The notes: generated by a model from the sequence alone, not told the origin. A DNA stretch of 47,047 nt from an uncultured Pseudobutyrivibrio sp. (GCA_946403965.1 CAMJBT010000023.1:1-47047), one strand, 5' to 3'; positions 35,391 through 45,261 are shown, counted from the first letter of the stretch. A program made the numbers and translations.

Positions 35391-36591
35391 CGCATACCTG
35401 GAATGTTAAAAATTTCAAGTAGTAGCTTTCATCAGCTGCCCAAAGAATTGGATGGTCTGGAGCCTGTGTTCTAAACTCCACCTGACGAAGACGCTTGTGG
35501 GCAGCTTGTGCAGCCTGACCAATTATCTTTATGAACAAATCCTGAGTCATGAAATGAGAGCATGAACAGGTAGCAAGATAGCCTCCATCCTTTACAAGCT
35601 TCATACCCTTCATGTTGATTTCACGATAGCCCTTCATTGCATTCTTTGTAGCCTCTCGGGATTTTGTAAAAGCAGGTGGATCCAAAATTACCACATCGTA
35701 TTTTTCGCCTGCCTCAGCAAGCTTTGGAAGCTCATCCAAAACATTTGCCTGGCGAAACTTTACAGTATCCTCCAATCCATTTAGCTTTGAATTTGCAGTG
35801 GCCTGTGATACGGCAAACTCTGAAATATCAAGACCTGTAACCTCCTTTGCACCACCAAGCCCGGCATTAAGTGCAAATGTACCCATGTGGGTGAAGCAAT
35901 CAAGAACTCTTTTATCCTTACAAAGTCTCTGAATACTAAGTCGATTATATTTTTGATCAAGGAAAAATCCTGTCTTTTGACCATTAACCACATCCACCAT
36001 ATAGTGAACGCCATTTTCTACGATTTCAACATTGGTATCAAATTCATCACCAATGAATCCCTTATAAGGAGCTAAGCCCTCCTTCTTTCGAACTGCTGCA
36101 TCGCTTCGCTCATAGACACCACGGATTTTATATCCATCAGCAGCCATAATTTCCTTTAGCATATCCACAATTTTAAGCTTCAGCTTATCAATTCCAAGGG
36201 CAAGGGATTCCACCACAAGCACATCATCATATTTGTCGATGACAAGCCCCGGAAGGAAATCTGCTTCACCAAAGATTACTCTACAGCAGTTCATATCCAC
36301 CGGAAGCAATACGCATTTACGATACTCCCATGCGTTCTTCACCCTCATATAAAGAAACTCATCATCTATTAGCTGATCCTTTTTTCGAGTCATCATTCTT
36401 ACTCTAATCTTTGAGTTTGTGTTAATGAATCCACGCCCCATCATGTATCCATCAAAATCATGGACAATGACAATATCTCCGTTTTCAAACGAACCAAGTA
36501 CATTGTCAATTTCGTTATCAAATATCCAAGCCCCGCCAGCTTTTATTGTACGACCTTCTCCTTTTTTTAGGGTTACAATTGCCTCTGACAT
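35380..36591 (-). CDS. rlmI: 23S rRNA cytosine-C5 methyltransferase, RlmI type
   Basis: The protein has 403 residues. The N-terminal PUA domain (residues 1-75, KGGAWIFDNEI-like part) binds RNA. The C-terminal class I SAM-dependent methyltransferase has VLDCFTHMGTFALNAGLGGA as SAM motif I, VTGLDISEFAV, VILDPPAFTKS with the DPPAF motif, and GGYLATCSCSHFM with the catalytic CSCSH block. The length fits RlmI (about 396 residues in E. coli). It starts 11 bp after the HAD gene and overlaps the dihydrouridine synthase gene downstream. Confidence 0.9.
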   Translation of the reverse strand: MSEAIVTLKKGEGRTIKAGGAWIFDNEIDNVLGSFENGDIVIVHDFDGYMMGRGFINTNSKIRVRMMTRKKDQLIDDEFLYMRVKNAWEYRKCVLLPVDMNCCRVIFGEADFLPGLVIDKYDDVLVVESLALGIDKLKLKIVDMLKEIMAADGYKIRGVYERSDAAVRKKEGLAPYKGFIGDEFDTNVEIVENGVHYMVDVVNGQKTGFFLDQKYNRLSIQRLCKDKRVLDCFTHMGTFALNAGLGGAKEVTGLDISEFAVSQATANSKLNGLEDTVKFRQANVLDELPKLAEAGEKYDVVILDPPAFTKSREATKNAMKGYREINMKGMKLVKDGGYLATCSCSHFMTQDLFIKIIGQAAQAAHKRLRQVEFRTQAPDHPILWAADESYYLKFLTFQVCDEK

Positions 36592-36602
36592 AAAAATCTC
36601 CT

Positions 36603-37250
36603 TTAAAACAAACTCTTTAAATCCAAAAGTTTATCTACTCTCGCATAAAGCATTTTCTTTAATTCTTCATCTGGTTCAGTTAAATCAGGAACCATTACTA
36701 CGTTGCAACCTGCTCTGTAGGCACTGGTGCATCCGTTTGGTGAATCTTCCACAGCAAGAGTGCGACCTGGCTCAACCTTCAATTCCTTGCAGGCATAAGC
36801 ATAAATATCCGGTGCAGGCTTACCAAATTCAACCATATCTGCACATACGATTGCATCAAAATAATCGTACAAGCCTATTTTCTTTGTGTAGCGCTCTGCT
36901 CTTTCCTTATCGTTTGCAGTTACAAGTGCCACAAATACACCATTGTCTCTAAGCCACTGTAGGATTTCTTTTGCGCCTGGCTTTAGAGGTATTCCATCCT
37001 TAAAAATATCCTCCACAAGCTGCTTACGATAATTTCTGACTGACCAGTAATCAAAATCAGGACCATACCATTCCTTAAACTGCTCCACTGCATATGGGCG
37101 TCCCAATGAGCGAAGTATTAATGGCTTTTCGGGAGTCATTTCATAGCCAAAATGATTAAGGGACTTTGGCCATGCTTCCTGATAGTATTTTTCTGTATCT
37201 GTAAGAGTTCCATCCATATCAAACAGAACTGCATCATATTTCTTTTCCAT
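36603..37250 (-). CDS. HAD-superfamily phosphatase
   Basis: The protein has 215 residues. LFDMDGTLTDTE gives the nucleophile Asp11 and general acid Asp13, VALVTANDK holds the second motif residue, and FGKPAPDIY and LAVEDSPNGCTSAYRAG give motifs III and IV. The helical cap is of the C1 type, as in beta-phosphoglucomutase and phosphoglycolate phosphatase; which substrate is used cannot be told. It is first in a probable operon with rlmI and a dihydrouridine synthase and is divergent from a patatin-like gene. The binding site before the ATG (AGGTAGAG) is modest. Confidence 0.9.
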   Translation of the reverse strand: MEKKYDAVLFDMDGTLTDTEKYYQEAWPKSLNHFGYEMTPEKPLILRSLGRPYAVEQFKEWYGPDFDYWSVRNYRKQLVEDIFKDGIPLKPGAKEILQWLRDNGVFVALVTANDKERAERYTKKIGLYDYFDAIVCADMVEFGKPAPDIYAYACKELKVEPGRTLAVEDSPNGCTSAYRAGCNVVMVPDLTEPDEELKKMLYARVDKLLDLKSLF

Positions 37251-37360
37251 ACTCTACCTGCCTGCTATTATTTTCCTTGAGAATATTACCATTTAACAGG
37301 CATAAATACAAATTAACACACAACCGTTTCGATTCTGTGAAAATTATTTATGTAACATTT

Positions 37361-37389
37361 TTGAAATATTTGTTGATTAATGATATAAT
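37361..37389 (+). promoter_or_regulatory. Strong promoter of the patatin-like gene
   Basis: TTGAAA (37361-37366) and a perfect TATAAT (37384-37389) are 17 bp apart, with TGA directly before the -10 making it an extended -10 as well. The start near 37396 gives a leader of about 30 nt. Confidence 0.8.
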
Positions 37390-37424
37390 CTCTGTAATTG
37401 CTTTAGGAAAAGGAGAAAATGCTA

Positions 37425-38291
37425 ATGAGAAAAGGACTAGTTATGGAAGGTGGAGCCATGCGTGGTATGTTCACCTGTGGCGTGATTGATGTATTAATGG
37501 AAAATAGCATTGAGTTCGACAGCGCTGTAGGTGTGTCTGCCGGTGCCACTTTTGGACTCAACTTCAAATCAAAGCAAATTGGTAGACCCCTTCGCTACAA
37601 CAAGGTCTATTGCAATGACAAGCGCTATTGCAGCATAAAATCCCTACTTAAAACAGGTGATATTTACAACGTTCCATTCTGCTACGGCACTCTTCCATAT
37701 GAATTGGATCTTTGGGATACAGAGACTTTCTACAACAATCCTATGGACTTCTTCTGTGTTGCTACAGATCTAAAATCTGGAAATGCTGTTTATCACAAAT
37801 GCAACAATGTAGATCACACAAAAGAAGGTTCTGACTTAAAATGGATCAGAGCTTCAGCTTCTATGCCTGTTGTTTCTCGCCCTGTTGTTATTGGTGATAG
37901 ACCATATTTAGATGGTGGAATGTCAGATTCAATTCCACTTAAATTCATGGAAAGTCAGGGATGTGACAAGATTCTTGTTATCGAAACTCAACCTGCCGAC
38001 TATATAAAAAAGCCTCAAAAGTTCATGTGGCTTATCAGGCTAATGTTGGGTAAATTCCCAAATATGATAAAGACTATGGCAAATCGCTATAAAATGTACA
38101 ACGAAGAAAAAGCATATATCCGCAACAAAGAAGAGGCGGGAAATGTTTTTGTTATACGTCCAAATGCACCACTGAAAATCGGTGCCACAGAAAAAGACCC
38201 AACTGAACTTCAGCGGGTCTATGAACTTGGCCGTGCGGCCGCTATTTCCAATTTGGATTCATTAAAAAACTATCTGGGCTATGCATCATAG
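37425..38291 (+). CDS. Patatin-like phospholipase
   Basis: The protein has 288 residues from the ATG at 37425, nine bases after GGAG; an ATG at 37419 is only three bases from it and less likely. GGAMRG is the oxyanion loop, VGVSAG carries the nucleophile Ser38, and YLDGGMSDSIPL carries the catalytic Asp163 (DGG), so the Ser-Asp dyad is complete. No signal peptide is seen, so it acts in the cytoplasm or on the inner membrane face as a lipid acyl hydrolase. It stands as a single gene with its own promoter; the terminator stem includes its stop codon. Confidence 0.9.
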   Translation: MRKGLVMEGGAMRGMFTCGVIDVLMENSIEFDSAVGVSAGATFGLNFKSKQIGRPLRYNKVYCNDKRYCSIKSLLKTGDIYNVPFCYGTLPYELDLWDTETFYNNPMDFFCVATDLKSGNAVYHKCNNVDHTKEGSDLKWIRASASMPVVSRPVVIGDRPYLDGGMSDSIPLKFMESQGCDKILVIETQPADYIKKPQKFMWLIRLMLGKFPNMIKTMANRYKMYNEEKAYIRNKEEAGNVFVIRPNAPLKIGATEKDPTELQRVYELGRAAAISNLDSLKNYLGYAS

Positions 38292-38298
38292 CCCAGAT
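38272..38298. terminator. Bidirectional terminator overlapping the patatin stop codon
   Basis: ATCTGGGCTATG (38272-38283) and CATAGCCCAGAT (38287-38298) form a 12-bp perfect palindrome with a three-base centre, followed by a T run. The stop codon at 38289-38291 lies in the right arm. On the other strand an opposite T run lets it end the amylase transcript. Confidence 0.9.
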
Positions 38299-38304
38299 TT
38301 TTTA

Positions 38305-41300
38305 TTACCATCCAAACCCAAATAATTTCTTGATTTGTTTTAAAACAAATGTAACAACCTTCTTAACAACATATCTTACAACTTTTCTGATTTTCTCTCG
38401 TTGCTTCTTTCCAGGATCCTCGCTTGGTTTATCTTCTGATGGCTTCTCAGGCTCAACCTGTGGCTCATCAGGAGTGATAGGCTTTGGATTCTCTGGTGTT
38501 GTTGGTTCCTCTGGTGTTTCAGGTGTGCCAGGCTCTGGTGTAGTTGGTTCTACCGGAGTTGTTGGCTCTGGGTTGCTTGGTTCTACTGGTGTAGCAGGTT
38601 CAGGCTCTACTGGTGTAGTAGGCTCTGGTGTTATTGGTTCTGGATTCTCTGGTGTTGTTGGCTCACTTGGAGTTGTTGGCTCTGGGTTACTTGGCTCCTC
38701 TGGTGTTTCAGGTGTGCCAGGCTCCTCAGATGGCTCCTCCTGCTTAAGCTCTTCCTCACTAGGTCTAACAAGTGTAAACCATGAATTCACATCATTCTCT
38801 TGGAATCCATTACCATTGTTTGTAATTACATGTACTCCCTCTGCAAAAATATCATGCTCTTCTGCTTTTACTTCCATTGGTCCAAATGATGTTTTAATAG
38901 CATCCACAATAGTATTTATAACATTTGTGATTACTTCAATTGGACTTGTCTGTTCAACTGTTGTCTCTTCAGTAACATTTTCTGTTGAATCAACAGGCTC
39001 TTCTGACTTAACCTCATCAGTATTCTGCTGATCTGCTGCCTCAGCATCATTTACCTCTTCAGCATCGTCCTTCTCAAGGTCTTCTGATTCTTCCTCATTG
39101 GCATCCTCAGAATCCTCTAATCCTTCTTCCAGAAGTTCTTCCTCTAGTTCTTTATCTTCTAAGTCCTTATTCTTTAATTCTTCTTCCTCATCTTCAGCTT
39201 CCTCTGTTGCTAAAGCTTCATTTGGAACATTAATTGAATACCAGCTGTTTCCAATGTGTGACATATGCTTTCCTGGCCATCCACCAAGATATTCATGATT
39301 GTCACCATCTGTCCATATGTATGCATTTGCACCATCTGCATACTGAGCATCAGTAAGCTTTACATACACTCTTGTTTCGCCATCATTAAGTGGCTGCTCA
39401 TCTTCTATATCACGATTCTTGTCCTCTACCGCTGGAGCTTGAGCAGCACTATTTTTATCAAGTCTGAATGAAGGGTCCTTTGTAAATTCCTCTGCAGCTT
39501 CCTTGTTTGTAAACTTATAGCTTGCTCCTACGTAGTAAACCTTCTTCAGGCTATCTGCCTTCATATCATCTGTTTGATGACCTTCCATATCACCTATTGG
39601 ATAGTTATTGAAAATGATATTAAGATTTGAGCTTGGTCCTGCATTTAATGTTGCTTTCCACCATCCATCACCTTCGTATTCGCATTCCTGTCCTGGCCAG
39701 CTACCAACATCAAGGTCACCCCAGGTATAAACGCCTACCTTTTCCCAATTACCTGCATTGTAGTAATGAACAGTGATTGAATCAGCTCCAATTCCTGTAG
39801 ATTCTTCGGCCTCTGCTTTTGAAGAGAATGCAGTTACCTTATAGTTTCCATCATCTCCCTTATCACCTGGGACAATATATACTTTTGAATCAGAAATCTT
39901 GATATTTGAAGTCTGTCCACCTTCACCGTTAAAGATGATATTAAAATCATCATCACCTGTAAGCTTAACATCAGCTCTTACCCAATATCCTTCTTCAGAA
40001 GCACATGCCTGTCCTGGCCATCCTCCGAATAATTCTTTAAAGTTTGGTTCATCAACCCATGCGTAAGAATTTACTGTCTTCCACTCTTCAGTGTTCATGA
40101 AGTAAATTGATTTTGTGATAATGCCAAGATCTGCCTCAGCTTCAGCTTTTGAAAAATACTGCTTGCTATTATTTGCTGTCATGTATTTTCCAGCCTGCTT
40201 TGTAATATTAAACTGAGTGCTTGTCTGACCGTCATCACCCTTGAAAGTTACCTTGAATTCCTTCTGTGGAACTGTAACTTTCCACCAGCTGTAACCCTGA
40301 TTATCACAATTATAAACAGTACCATCAACATCAGCAGTAACAACAGACCAATTGTCTGTATTGTGGAAAAAGAGCGTGGAATAGTCGCCATCTGCTGGCT
40401 TGTCTAAAACTACTACTGATCTTGCAGGAATTGTACCTGTAATTACGCCATCATCAACAGAAAAAAGACCATTGCTGCCTTCAACTGAATCAAGATATGT
40501 ACCATCCAAAAGTGAAGTCTCAGAATCAAGAGCATAATCACTTTCACTTGCATTTACAATAACAACGCCCTTGTTTCCTCTTTCAATCATCAGGATTGAA
40601 GAATTATTGCCAGGGTTTACGAGATTTTCACTCTCACCCTCCATAGCCAATCTAAACTTGTTTACGGCTACAACCTCAGGAGCCTTGTAGATGTCACTTC
40701 CAGCTACACCAATTTTATTGTTGCCCCATGGATTTGACTGAGAGCTTCCATCTGGACGGCTAAAGAAAAGTGGTGTTCCATCAGCTCTGGCTGTAATAAT
40801 AGCCCAGCCAAGGATTACTGCTCTATCATCCACCTCATTGTAGCTACCATCATTAATATAATTATCATGTGACTCTACCCATGTAACAAGCTTGTTTGAA
40901 TCAGCCTTGTATGTTTTACCAGTTGATGTGTCATCAGAAATTTTGTAGCTCAAAACTCTCTTTGTTGAGACGTTTCCAGAACTTGTAGCATTTCTGATTG
41001 TGCCACCATAATTGCTGGCACAGGTTCCTCCAAGCATGTCCTGATAAGCGGCAAGTCTTGCTGCATCACCATCAAGAACCTCACCATACACGAACAAATC
41101 ATCATATTCTTTTGCTGCATTCTCATTAATTGCAGCCTTCATATTTGGATAGAAATTGTTTCTATCTTCCTGACCTACGTATTCCTCTGCAACTCCATCA
41201 TCAGGAAGAGCAATATGCTTTGCTGTATCAATTCTGAAGCCATCTGCTCCACAAGCGATACAATCCTCAAGGAATTCATAGAAATAATTCTGAAAACCAG

Positions 41301-41925
41301 CATTTTCTGTATCTACATCAGGAAGACCACCCATTGCATCATAAGTAACAGAAATACGATTATCATATGCCATGCTACCTGTTTTTGCACCGATATGATA
41401 AAGGGAGTCCTCTCCACCTGCTGCTGCCTTTAAATTTTCAGAAACCTGATCAAATACAGGTGTAGTATGATTTGGATCAATATCAACAATTACACCAATA
41501 CCATATTTATCAGCTTCGTCGCACATAGCCTTAAACTCGTCGCGAGAGCCAAGCTGATAATTTCCAATCTTCCAATCTGTTGGCTGATAATGGTAATACC
41601 ATCTTCCCTCATCCTCTGTGCTTCCATAAAGAGCCATTCCCGGATGAATTGAAAGACATTCGTTAATAGGAGATGTTTGAACTGCTGTGTAGCCGGCTGC
41701 TGCAATCTCCGGCATATTTTCTTTGATTGTGTTAAAGTTCCAACAGAAGGCGTGTAAAATTGCGCCGTCATGAATAGTCTCTCTAGTAACTCCACTTGCA
41801 GCGTGGACCTGGTCTAACCCAGGATTAGAAAGACTAGCTAGATTTGTTGCTGGTAACCCTGCCAAAAGTGCAAGGCTCAATCCAGCGGAAACTATCCTTT
41901 TCTTCAATAGTCCCATCTTTTTCAT
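38305..41925 (-). CDS. Multimodular cell-surface alpha-amylase (GH13 with CBM26-like modules)
   Basis: The protein has 1206 residues; GGAGG precedes the ATG. A signal peptide ends near VHAAS (residue 43). The GH13 domain is at about 50-510, with DIDPNH, DGFRIDTAKH (nucleophile Asp233), FVYGEVLDG (acid/base Glu282) and WVESHDNY (Asp354). Three starch-binding modules of the CBM26 type follow (about 515-580, 605-685, 717-800), each with Trp-rich FFHNTDNW- or YAW-type strands and Trp-Pro-Gly. A fourth (852-905 and about 1028-1053) seems split by a very acidic insert of about 120 residues. A Pro/Thr/Glu linker (1054-1172) and a cationic C-terminal helix (1173-1206, KKQREKIRKVVRYVVKK and on) end it. 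It starts starch breakdown outside the cell. It stands as a single gene. Confidence 0.93.
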   Translation of the reverse strand: MKKMGLLKKRIVSAGLSLALLAGLPATNLASLSNPGLDQVHAASGVTRETIHDGAILHAFCWNFNTIKENMPEIAAAGYTAVQTSPINECLSIHPGMALYGSTEDEGRWYYHYQPTDWKIGNYQLGSRDEFKAMCDEADKYGIGVIVDIDPNHTTPVFDQVSENLKAAAGGEDSLYHIGAKTGSMAYDNRISVTYDAMGGLPDVDTENAGFQNYFYEFLEDCIACGADGFRIDTAKHIALPDDGVAEEYVGQEDRNNFYPNMKAAINENAAKEYDDLFVYGEVLDGDAARLAAYQDMLGGTCASNYGGTIRNATSSGNVSTKRVLSYKISDDTSTGKTYKADSNKLVTWVESHDNYINDGSYNEVDDRAVILGWAIITARADGTPLFFSRPDGSSQSNPWGNNKIGVAGSDIYKAPEVVAVNKFRLAMEGESENLVNPGNNSSILMIERGNKGVVIVNASESDYALDSETSLLDGTYLDSVEGSNGLFSVDDGVITGTIPARSVVVLDKPADGDYSTLFFHNTDNWSVVTADVDGTVYNCDNQGYSWWKVTVPQKEFKVTFKGDDGQTSTQFNITKQAGKYMTANNSKQYFSKAEAEADLGIITKSIYFMNTEEWKTVNSYAWVDEPNFKELFGGWPGQACASEEGYWVRADVKLTGDDDFNIIFNGEGGQTSNIKISDSKVYIVPGDKGDDGNYKVTAFSSKAEAEESTGIGADSITVHYYNAGNWEKVGVYTWGDLDVGSWPGQECEYEGDGWWKATLNAGPSSNLNIIFNNYPIGDMEGHQTDDMKADSLKKVYYVGASYKFTNKEAAEEFTKDPSFRLDKNSAAQAPAVEDKNRDIEDEQPLNDGETRVYVKLTDAQYADGANAYIWTDGDNHEYLGGWPGKHMSHIGNSWYSINVPNEALATEEAEDEEEELKNKDLEDKELEEELLEEGLEDSEDANEEESEDLEKDDAEEVNDAEAADQQNTDEVKSEEPVDSTENVTEETTVEQTSPIEVITNVINTIVDAIKTSFGPMEVKAEEHDIFAEGVHVITNNGNGFQENDVNSWFTLVRPSEEELKQEEPSEEPGTPETPEEPSNPEPTTPSEPTTPENPEPITPEPTTPVEPEPATPVEPSNPEPTTPVEPTTPEPGTPETPEEPTTPENPKPITPDEPQVEPEKPSEDKPSEDPGKKQREKIRKVVRYVVKKVVTFVLKQIKKLFGFGW
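38410..38766 (-). repeat. Degenerate Pro/Thr/Glu linker repeats in the amylase gene
   Basis: About 119 codons encode variants of EPTTP, EPSNP and ETPEEP in irregular order, joining the binding modules to the C-terminal helix. The DNA is correspondingly repetitive (GGTTCT, GGTGTT and similar units on the plus strand), which could allow length changes in frame. Confidence 0.7.
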
Positions 41926-41987
41926 TTGAAAACCTCCATGAAATAATCATTCTGTCAAGCCGGCCTAAGACTGACAGTACCGCCGAT

Positions 41988-42117
41988 TTGCGCAACTAAT
42001 TGCGCATGATTTTCAAGAAGTTTTTCTTCCCCCAACACTTTAAATATAAGACTTAGCCAAATATAAATCAATAGGATTATTTTGTCATCATTGCGCAATA
42101 TTTTGCTGTGTTGCGCA
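41988..42117. promoter_or_regulatory. Four TTGCGCA elements around the amylase promoter
   Basis: TTGCGCAA at 41988-41995, TTGCGCA at 42000-42006, TTGCGCAA at 42091-42098 and TTGCGCA at 42111-42117. The full octamer is its own reverse complement. One pair lies downstream of the proposed start (+47 to +65), the other just upstream of the -35 box, which would suit a looping repressor or an activator of the LacI/MalR kind. No regulator gene is next to it. Confidence 0.65.
42060..42088 (-). promoter_or_regulatory. Putative amylase promoter
   Basis: On the minus strand ATGACA (42083-42088) and TATATT (42060-42065) are 17 bp apart, each one base from consensus. The start near 42053 gives a leader of about 128 nt. 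Confidence 0.6.
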
Positions 42118-42121
42118 TAAA

Positions 42122-42151
42122 AAGGCAGGCACAAAAATCTGTGCCTGCCTT
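42122..42151 (-). terminator. Terminator of the binding-protein/chemoreceptor operon
   Basis: AAGGCAGGCACA (42122-42133) and TGTGCCTGCCTT (42140-42151) make a perfect 12-bp stem with a six-base loop; TTTT follows on the minus strand. It ends the operon 7 bp after the chemoreceptor stop. Confidence 0.88.
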
Positions 42152-42158
42152 GTAGAAT

Positions 42159-43931
42159 TTAAAGTGAAGTAAACTTTTGAGTAGTATCGTTTAGCTGTTC
42201 TGTTACCTCGTTGTTCTTGTCCATAGCATCGAAAATCTTCTTGATACCTGAAACAATTTCGGTAGAGTTTTCTGCGCTCATATTTATTGCCAGTGAACTT
42301 TCCTGAACAGAATTTGTAATCGTATCTACTGCCTCTACCATTGCAGCCATAATCTCGTTCAAGCTTTCTGCCTTCTCTGTAAAATCTGTAAGCATCTCAT
42401 TCATAACTTCTGCAGTATGGCCATATTTTTCACCAGTATCTACAAATTCATCATAATCGCCAATAACTGTTCCATTAATGAAATCAAGAACTTCCTGAGC
42501 ATTACTTGCAAGTGTGCTAACTGCATCTGTAACTTCTCTTGCTATGTCCTGAATTGTAGCTGCAGTCTGACGAGAGTTTGCAGCAAGTGTACTAATTTCG
42601 TCAGCAACAACAGCGAATCCCTTTCCAGCTTCACCTGCACGAGCAGCCTCAATTGATGCATTGAGAGCAAGAAGATTGGTCTGACTTGCAATATCCAAAA
42701 TATCATTAGTAAGATCGCTAATCTGGCTAACTTTTTCAGAATCCTTAACTGATTGTTCAAGTGTTTCTGAAAGTGCTGCCATTCTCTCACCTACATCTGA
42801 TTTCTTTGTATTAACCTTCTCCTGCAGCTCATCAGCCTCAACCTTAATCTCATTGGCTGTTCCTGTTCCCTCTTCAGCCTGGTCTGTAATTCTTTGTGCA
42901 GCCTGTTTTACATCATCAACTCGCTCGTTGATTGACTCCAAAATACCAACTACAGATTCCATATTTGCTGAAAGCTCTTCAAGTGCTGCTGAAGAATTTG
43001 TTACATTGTCATCAGCGATTCTAAGCTGAGAGTTAACCTCCTCTGAAGAAGCACTAAGTACAATGGTTCCATCCTTAACTTCCTTCATGATGCCCTGAAG
43101 TGTTTCAATGAATAGATTAATACCATTTTTGATATATAAAAGCTCTGATTTTGTCTTAGTCTTTATTCTTGCTGTAAGGTCTCCTTCACCCTTCTGAATA
43201 CCAGCAATTATTGCATTAACCTCATCACTGATAGACTTTATTGTAGCAACAATACTCTTGTAGCTGACAATAAAATTCATAACAACCAAAATAACTATAA
43301 TAACTATACCGATTACAGCAACAATCTTTCCTTCACTAAGAAGTTTGTTCATCATAGTCTTGGTGCTTGAAGCATTTTCTGTAATAGCTTCATCAAGAAC
43401 TTCTGTAGAATGAATAATTGCTACCTTTTGAATCTCGGCTTTATCAAAAAGCATTGCATAAGCATTGTCCTGATCACCTGCATCACACTTTGTCATGGCA
43501 TTATCAATAAACTTACACATTCTCTGATATTGCCCTTCAATTTCTTTTAGTTGAGCTGTTGCAGCCTCATTATTGAAAGATGCAAAATCATCATTTAAAT
43601 CTGCAATATCCTTTTCGATTGCAGATTTTGCCACCTCGATTTGAGGAAGCAAAGCCTCCTGGGTTTCCACTGAACCAGAAGCAATATATCCTGTCACCTG
43701 ATCATACAAAGACATAACATCCGTCTTTAGATTTGCCTCATGTGTAGTCAGCTGCATCATGGAATCAAACATATCTACACTGCTGTTTGTTGATGTATTC
43801 ATTGCTCTGATAATCATCATCATCACGCAAAGGAATGCCACAAGCATTGCAATATTCAGGGCAGAAATCTGTACGATTATAGAATGAATTCCACTTACCT
43901 TTGTAGTATTGTTCTCTTTACTCACAGTCAT
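42159..43931 (-). CDS. Methyl-accepting chemotaxis protein
   Basis: The protein has about 590 residues from ATG 43931. An ATG at 43955 lies inside the preceding gene, and a GTG at 43925 has better spacing from the GGGGGAG site, so the exact start is uncertain. It has membrane helix 1 near residues 20-45, an extracellular four-helix-bundle-like domain of about 160 residues, helix 2 (about 205-225), a HAMP region, and a full signalling domain with the tip [20 protein letters not shown] followed by [17 protein letters not shown]. The preceding gene encodes a sugar-binding lipoprotein whose end overlaps or abuts it, so the receptor may sense that protein in its sugar-bound form (inference). Confidence 0.92.
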   Translation of the reverse strand: MTVSKENNTTKVSGIHSIIVQISALNIAMLVAFLCVMMMIIRAMNTSTNSSVDMFDSMMQLTTHEANLKTDVMSLYDQVTGYIASGSVETQEALLPQIEVAKSAIEKDIADLNDDFASFNNEAATAQLKEIEGQYQRMCKFIDNAMTKCDAGDQDNAYAMLFDKAEIQKVAIIHSTEVLDEAITENASSTKTMMNKLLSEGKIVAVIGIVIIVILVVMNFIVSYKSIVATIKSISDEVNAIIAGIQKGEGDLTARIKTKTKSELLYIKNGINLFIETLQGIMKEVKDGTIVLSASSEEVNSQLRIADDNVTNSSAALEELSANMESVVGILESINERVDDVKQAAQRITDQAEEGTGTANEIKVEADELQEKVNTKKSDVGERMAALSETLEQSVKDSEKVSQISDLTNDILDIASQTNLLALNASIEAARAGEAGKGFAVVADEISTLAANSRQTAATIQDIAREVTDAVSTLASNAQEVLDFINGTVIGDYDEFVDTGEKYGHTAEVMNEMLTDFTEKAESLNEIMAAMVEAVDTITNSVQESSLAINMSAENSTEIVSGIKKIFDAMDKNNEVTEQLNDTTQKFTSL

Positions 43932-43941
43932 CTCCCCCTTT

Positions 43942-45261
43942 CTATTGTTTAGCATACCATGCTGCTAATGTTTGATTGATATCCGCCTCAAATCCAGCTG
44001 AATCTTCTTCTCCTGACGCATATCGGTAGAAGCAATAGCAAAGACCTCCATCACCGGTACCAATTCCACTAGGAAGCTGCATCCAATGCCAATCAGAGGT
44101 ACGACCTTCTGCCAAATAGGATGCCAAAACAGGGGCAAATGGATCAGCAGCAACATACTTACAATCTGAAAATGGACTTACACATCCAGCTCCTTCTACA
44201 AGTATTTTCTGTCCTGCGTCGCCGGCAACCCACTCCAAAAATGCCTCAGCAGCTTCAACATTTCCTTCCTTCATTACGCCCCACCATGAAGGAGCAGAAG
44301 TAAGAATTGTATTCATTCCTTCTTCAAAAGCATATGGAATCATTCCAACCTGGAAGCTTCCCGCATTTTTATATGCATCACTAGAAGAAAGAGATGCTCC
44401 AATCCAAGAACCCTGAGTTATAAATGCATATTTACCAGCTGCAAAAGCGCCTACCTGGTCATCATATGTAGCTGTAAATAAAAGATCTGGATTTGCATAC
44501 TGATTAAACATGCTTACCATAGAAGTAAAGTTCTGGAATCTTCCAGGTTCAACCTGCTTATTTTCAGCTATATAATCAATCACAGAAGTATCGTCTCTAG
44601 ATAATCCCGAATCTACATAAGCACCAAAAACATGGTTTCCTGAAGACCAGCCAAGCTCCTTTGGTTCAACACAATAATCGATAACACCGTCAAGACCAAG
44701 TTCTTCCTTGTGAGCTGCTACAGTTTCAAAAGCCGCTCTCATAGAATCTGGTCCTGTAATTGAATTTGGATCTATACCACATCTGCTTAAAATATCAGCA
44801 TTATATATAAGTCCTATTGCCTCTGTGGTGTATGGGAATCCTATTGTTCCATAAGTATCATCAACAAAAGCTCCAGATGTTTTTGAAGCCCATGCCTGAT
44901 CACTCATATCCACAAGCATACCTTCCCAATTTGAGAATCCGGCAGCTTCGCAGGCAATAATATCTGGCATCTGATTCGACAAATAATACCCCTTAAGCAT
45001 AGCCTGAGCATCCACGCCTGGACCTGCTGTCATTACCTCCACATGAACACCTGTCTCAGCTTCATATTCCTGTGCCAGCTTAAGGACATAATCGTTAATC
45101 TCAATCTTAATGTTCATCATTTTGATGGTAGTTCCAGACTCAGATTTAGCACTTTTCCCTGATTCCTTGTCCTGTGATGCACCATCACTCTTTCCGCAAC
45201 TAACAATTCCCCCTGCTATCACCATGGTTAAACATAGTAATAATGAAAAAAATCTTTTCAT
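43942..45261 (-). CDS. ABC-type sugar-binding lipoprotein
   Basis: The protein has 439 residues; AAGGAGGGGG precedes the ATG. A lipoprotein signal peptide ends AGGIVSC, so Cys22 should be lipidated. A Ser/Lys/Glu-rich linker leads into a type 1 carbohydrate-binding fold ([21 protein letters not shown] near its start). It probably serves the permease pair upstream (45428-47047), but a strong hairpin lies between, and its direct partner in the operon is a chemoreceptor. It may thus feed both transport and taxis (inference). The ligand is not visible from sequence. Confidence 0.93.
   Translation of the reverse strand: MKRFFSLLLCLTMVIAGGIVSCGKSDGASQDKESGKSAKSESGTTIKMMNIKIEINDYVLKLAQEYEAETGVHVEVMTAGPGVDAQAMLKGYYLSNQMPDIIACEAAGFSNWEGMLVDMSDQAWASKTSGAFVDDTYGTIGFPYTTEAIGLIYNADILSRCGIDPNSITGPDSMRAAFETVAAHKEELGLDGVIDYCVEPKELGWSSGNHVFGAYVDSGLSRDDTSVIDYIAENKQVEPGRFQNFTSMVSMFNQYANPDLLFTATYDDQVGAFAAGKYAFITQGSWIGASLSSSDAYKNAGSFQVGMIPYAFEEGMNTILTSAPSWWGVMKEGNVEAAEAFLEWVAGDAGQKILVEGAGCVSPFSDCKYVAADPFAPVLASYLAEGRTSDWHWMQLPSGIGTGDGGLCYCFYRYASGEEDSAGFEADINQTLAAWYAKQ

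Noticed and set aside
38410..38766. Short repeated units suggesting a CRISPR array
   Set aside because: Units are irregular, without unique spacers, and are in frame within the amylase linker.
38330..39031. Long plus-strand open frame (233 codons) rich in Gly, Ser and Val
   Set aside because: It is the antisense of the Pro/Thr/Glu linker and acidic insert of the amylase; the low-complexity coding strand keeps the opposite frame open. No ribosome binding site.
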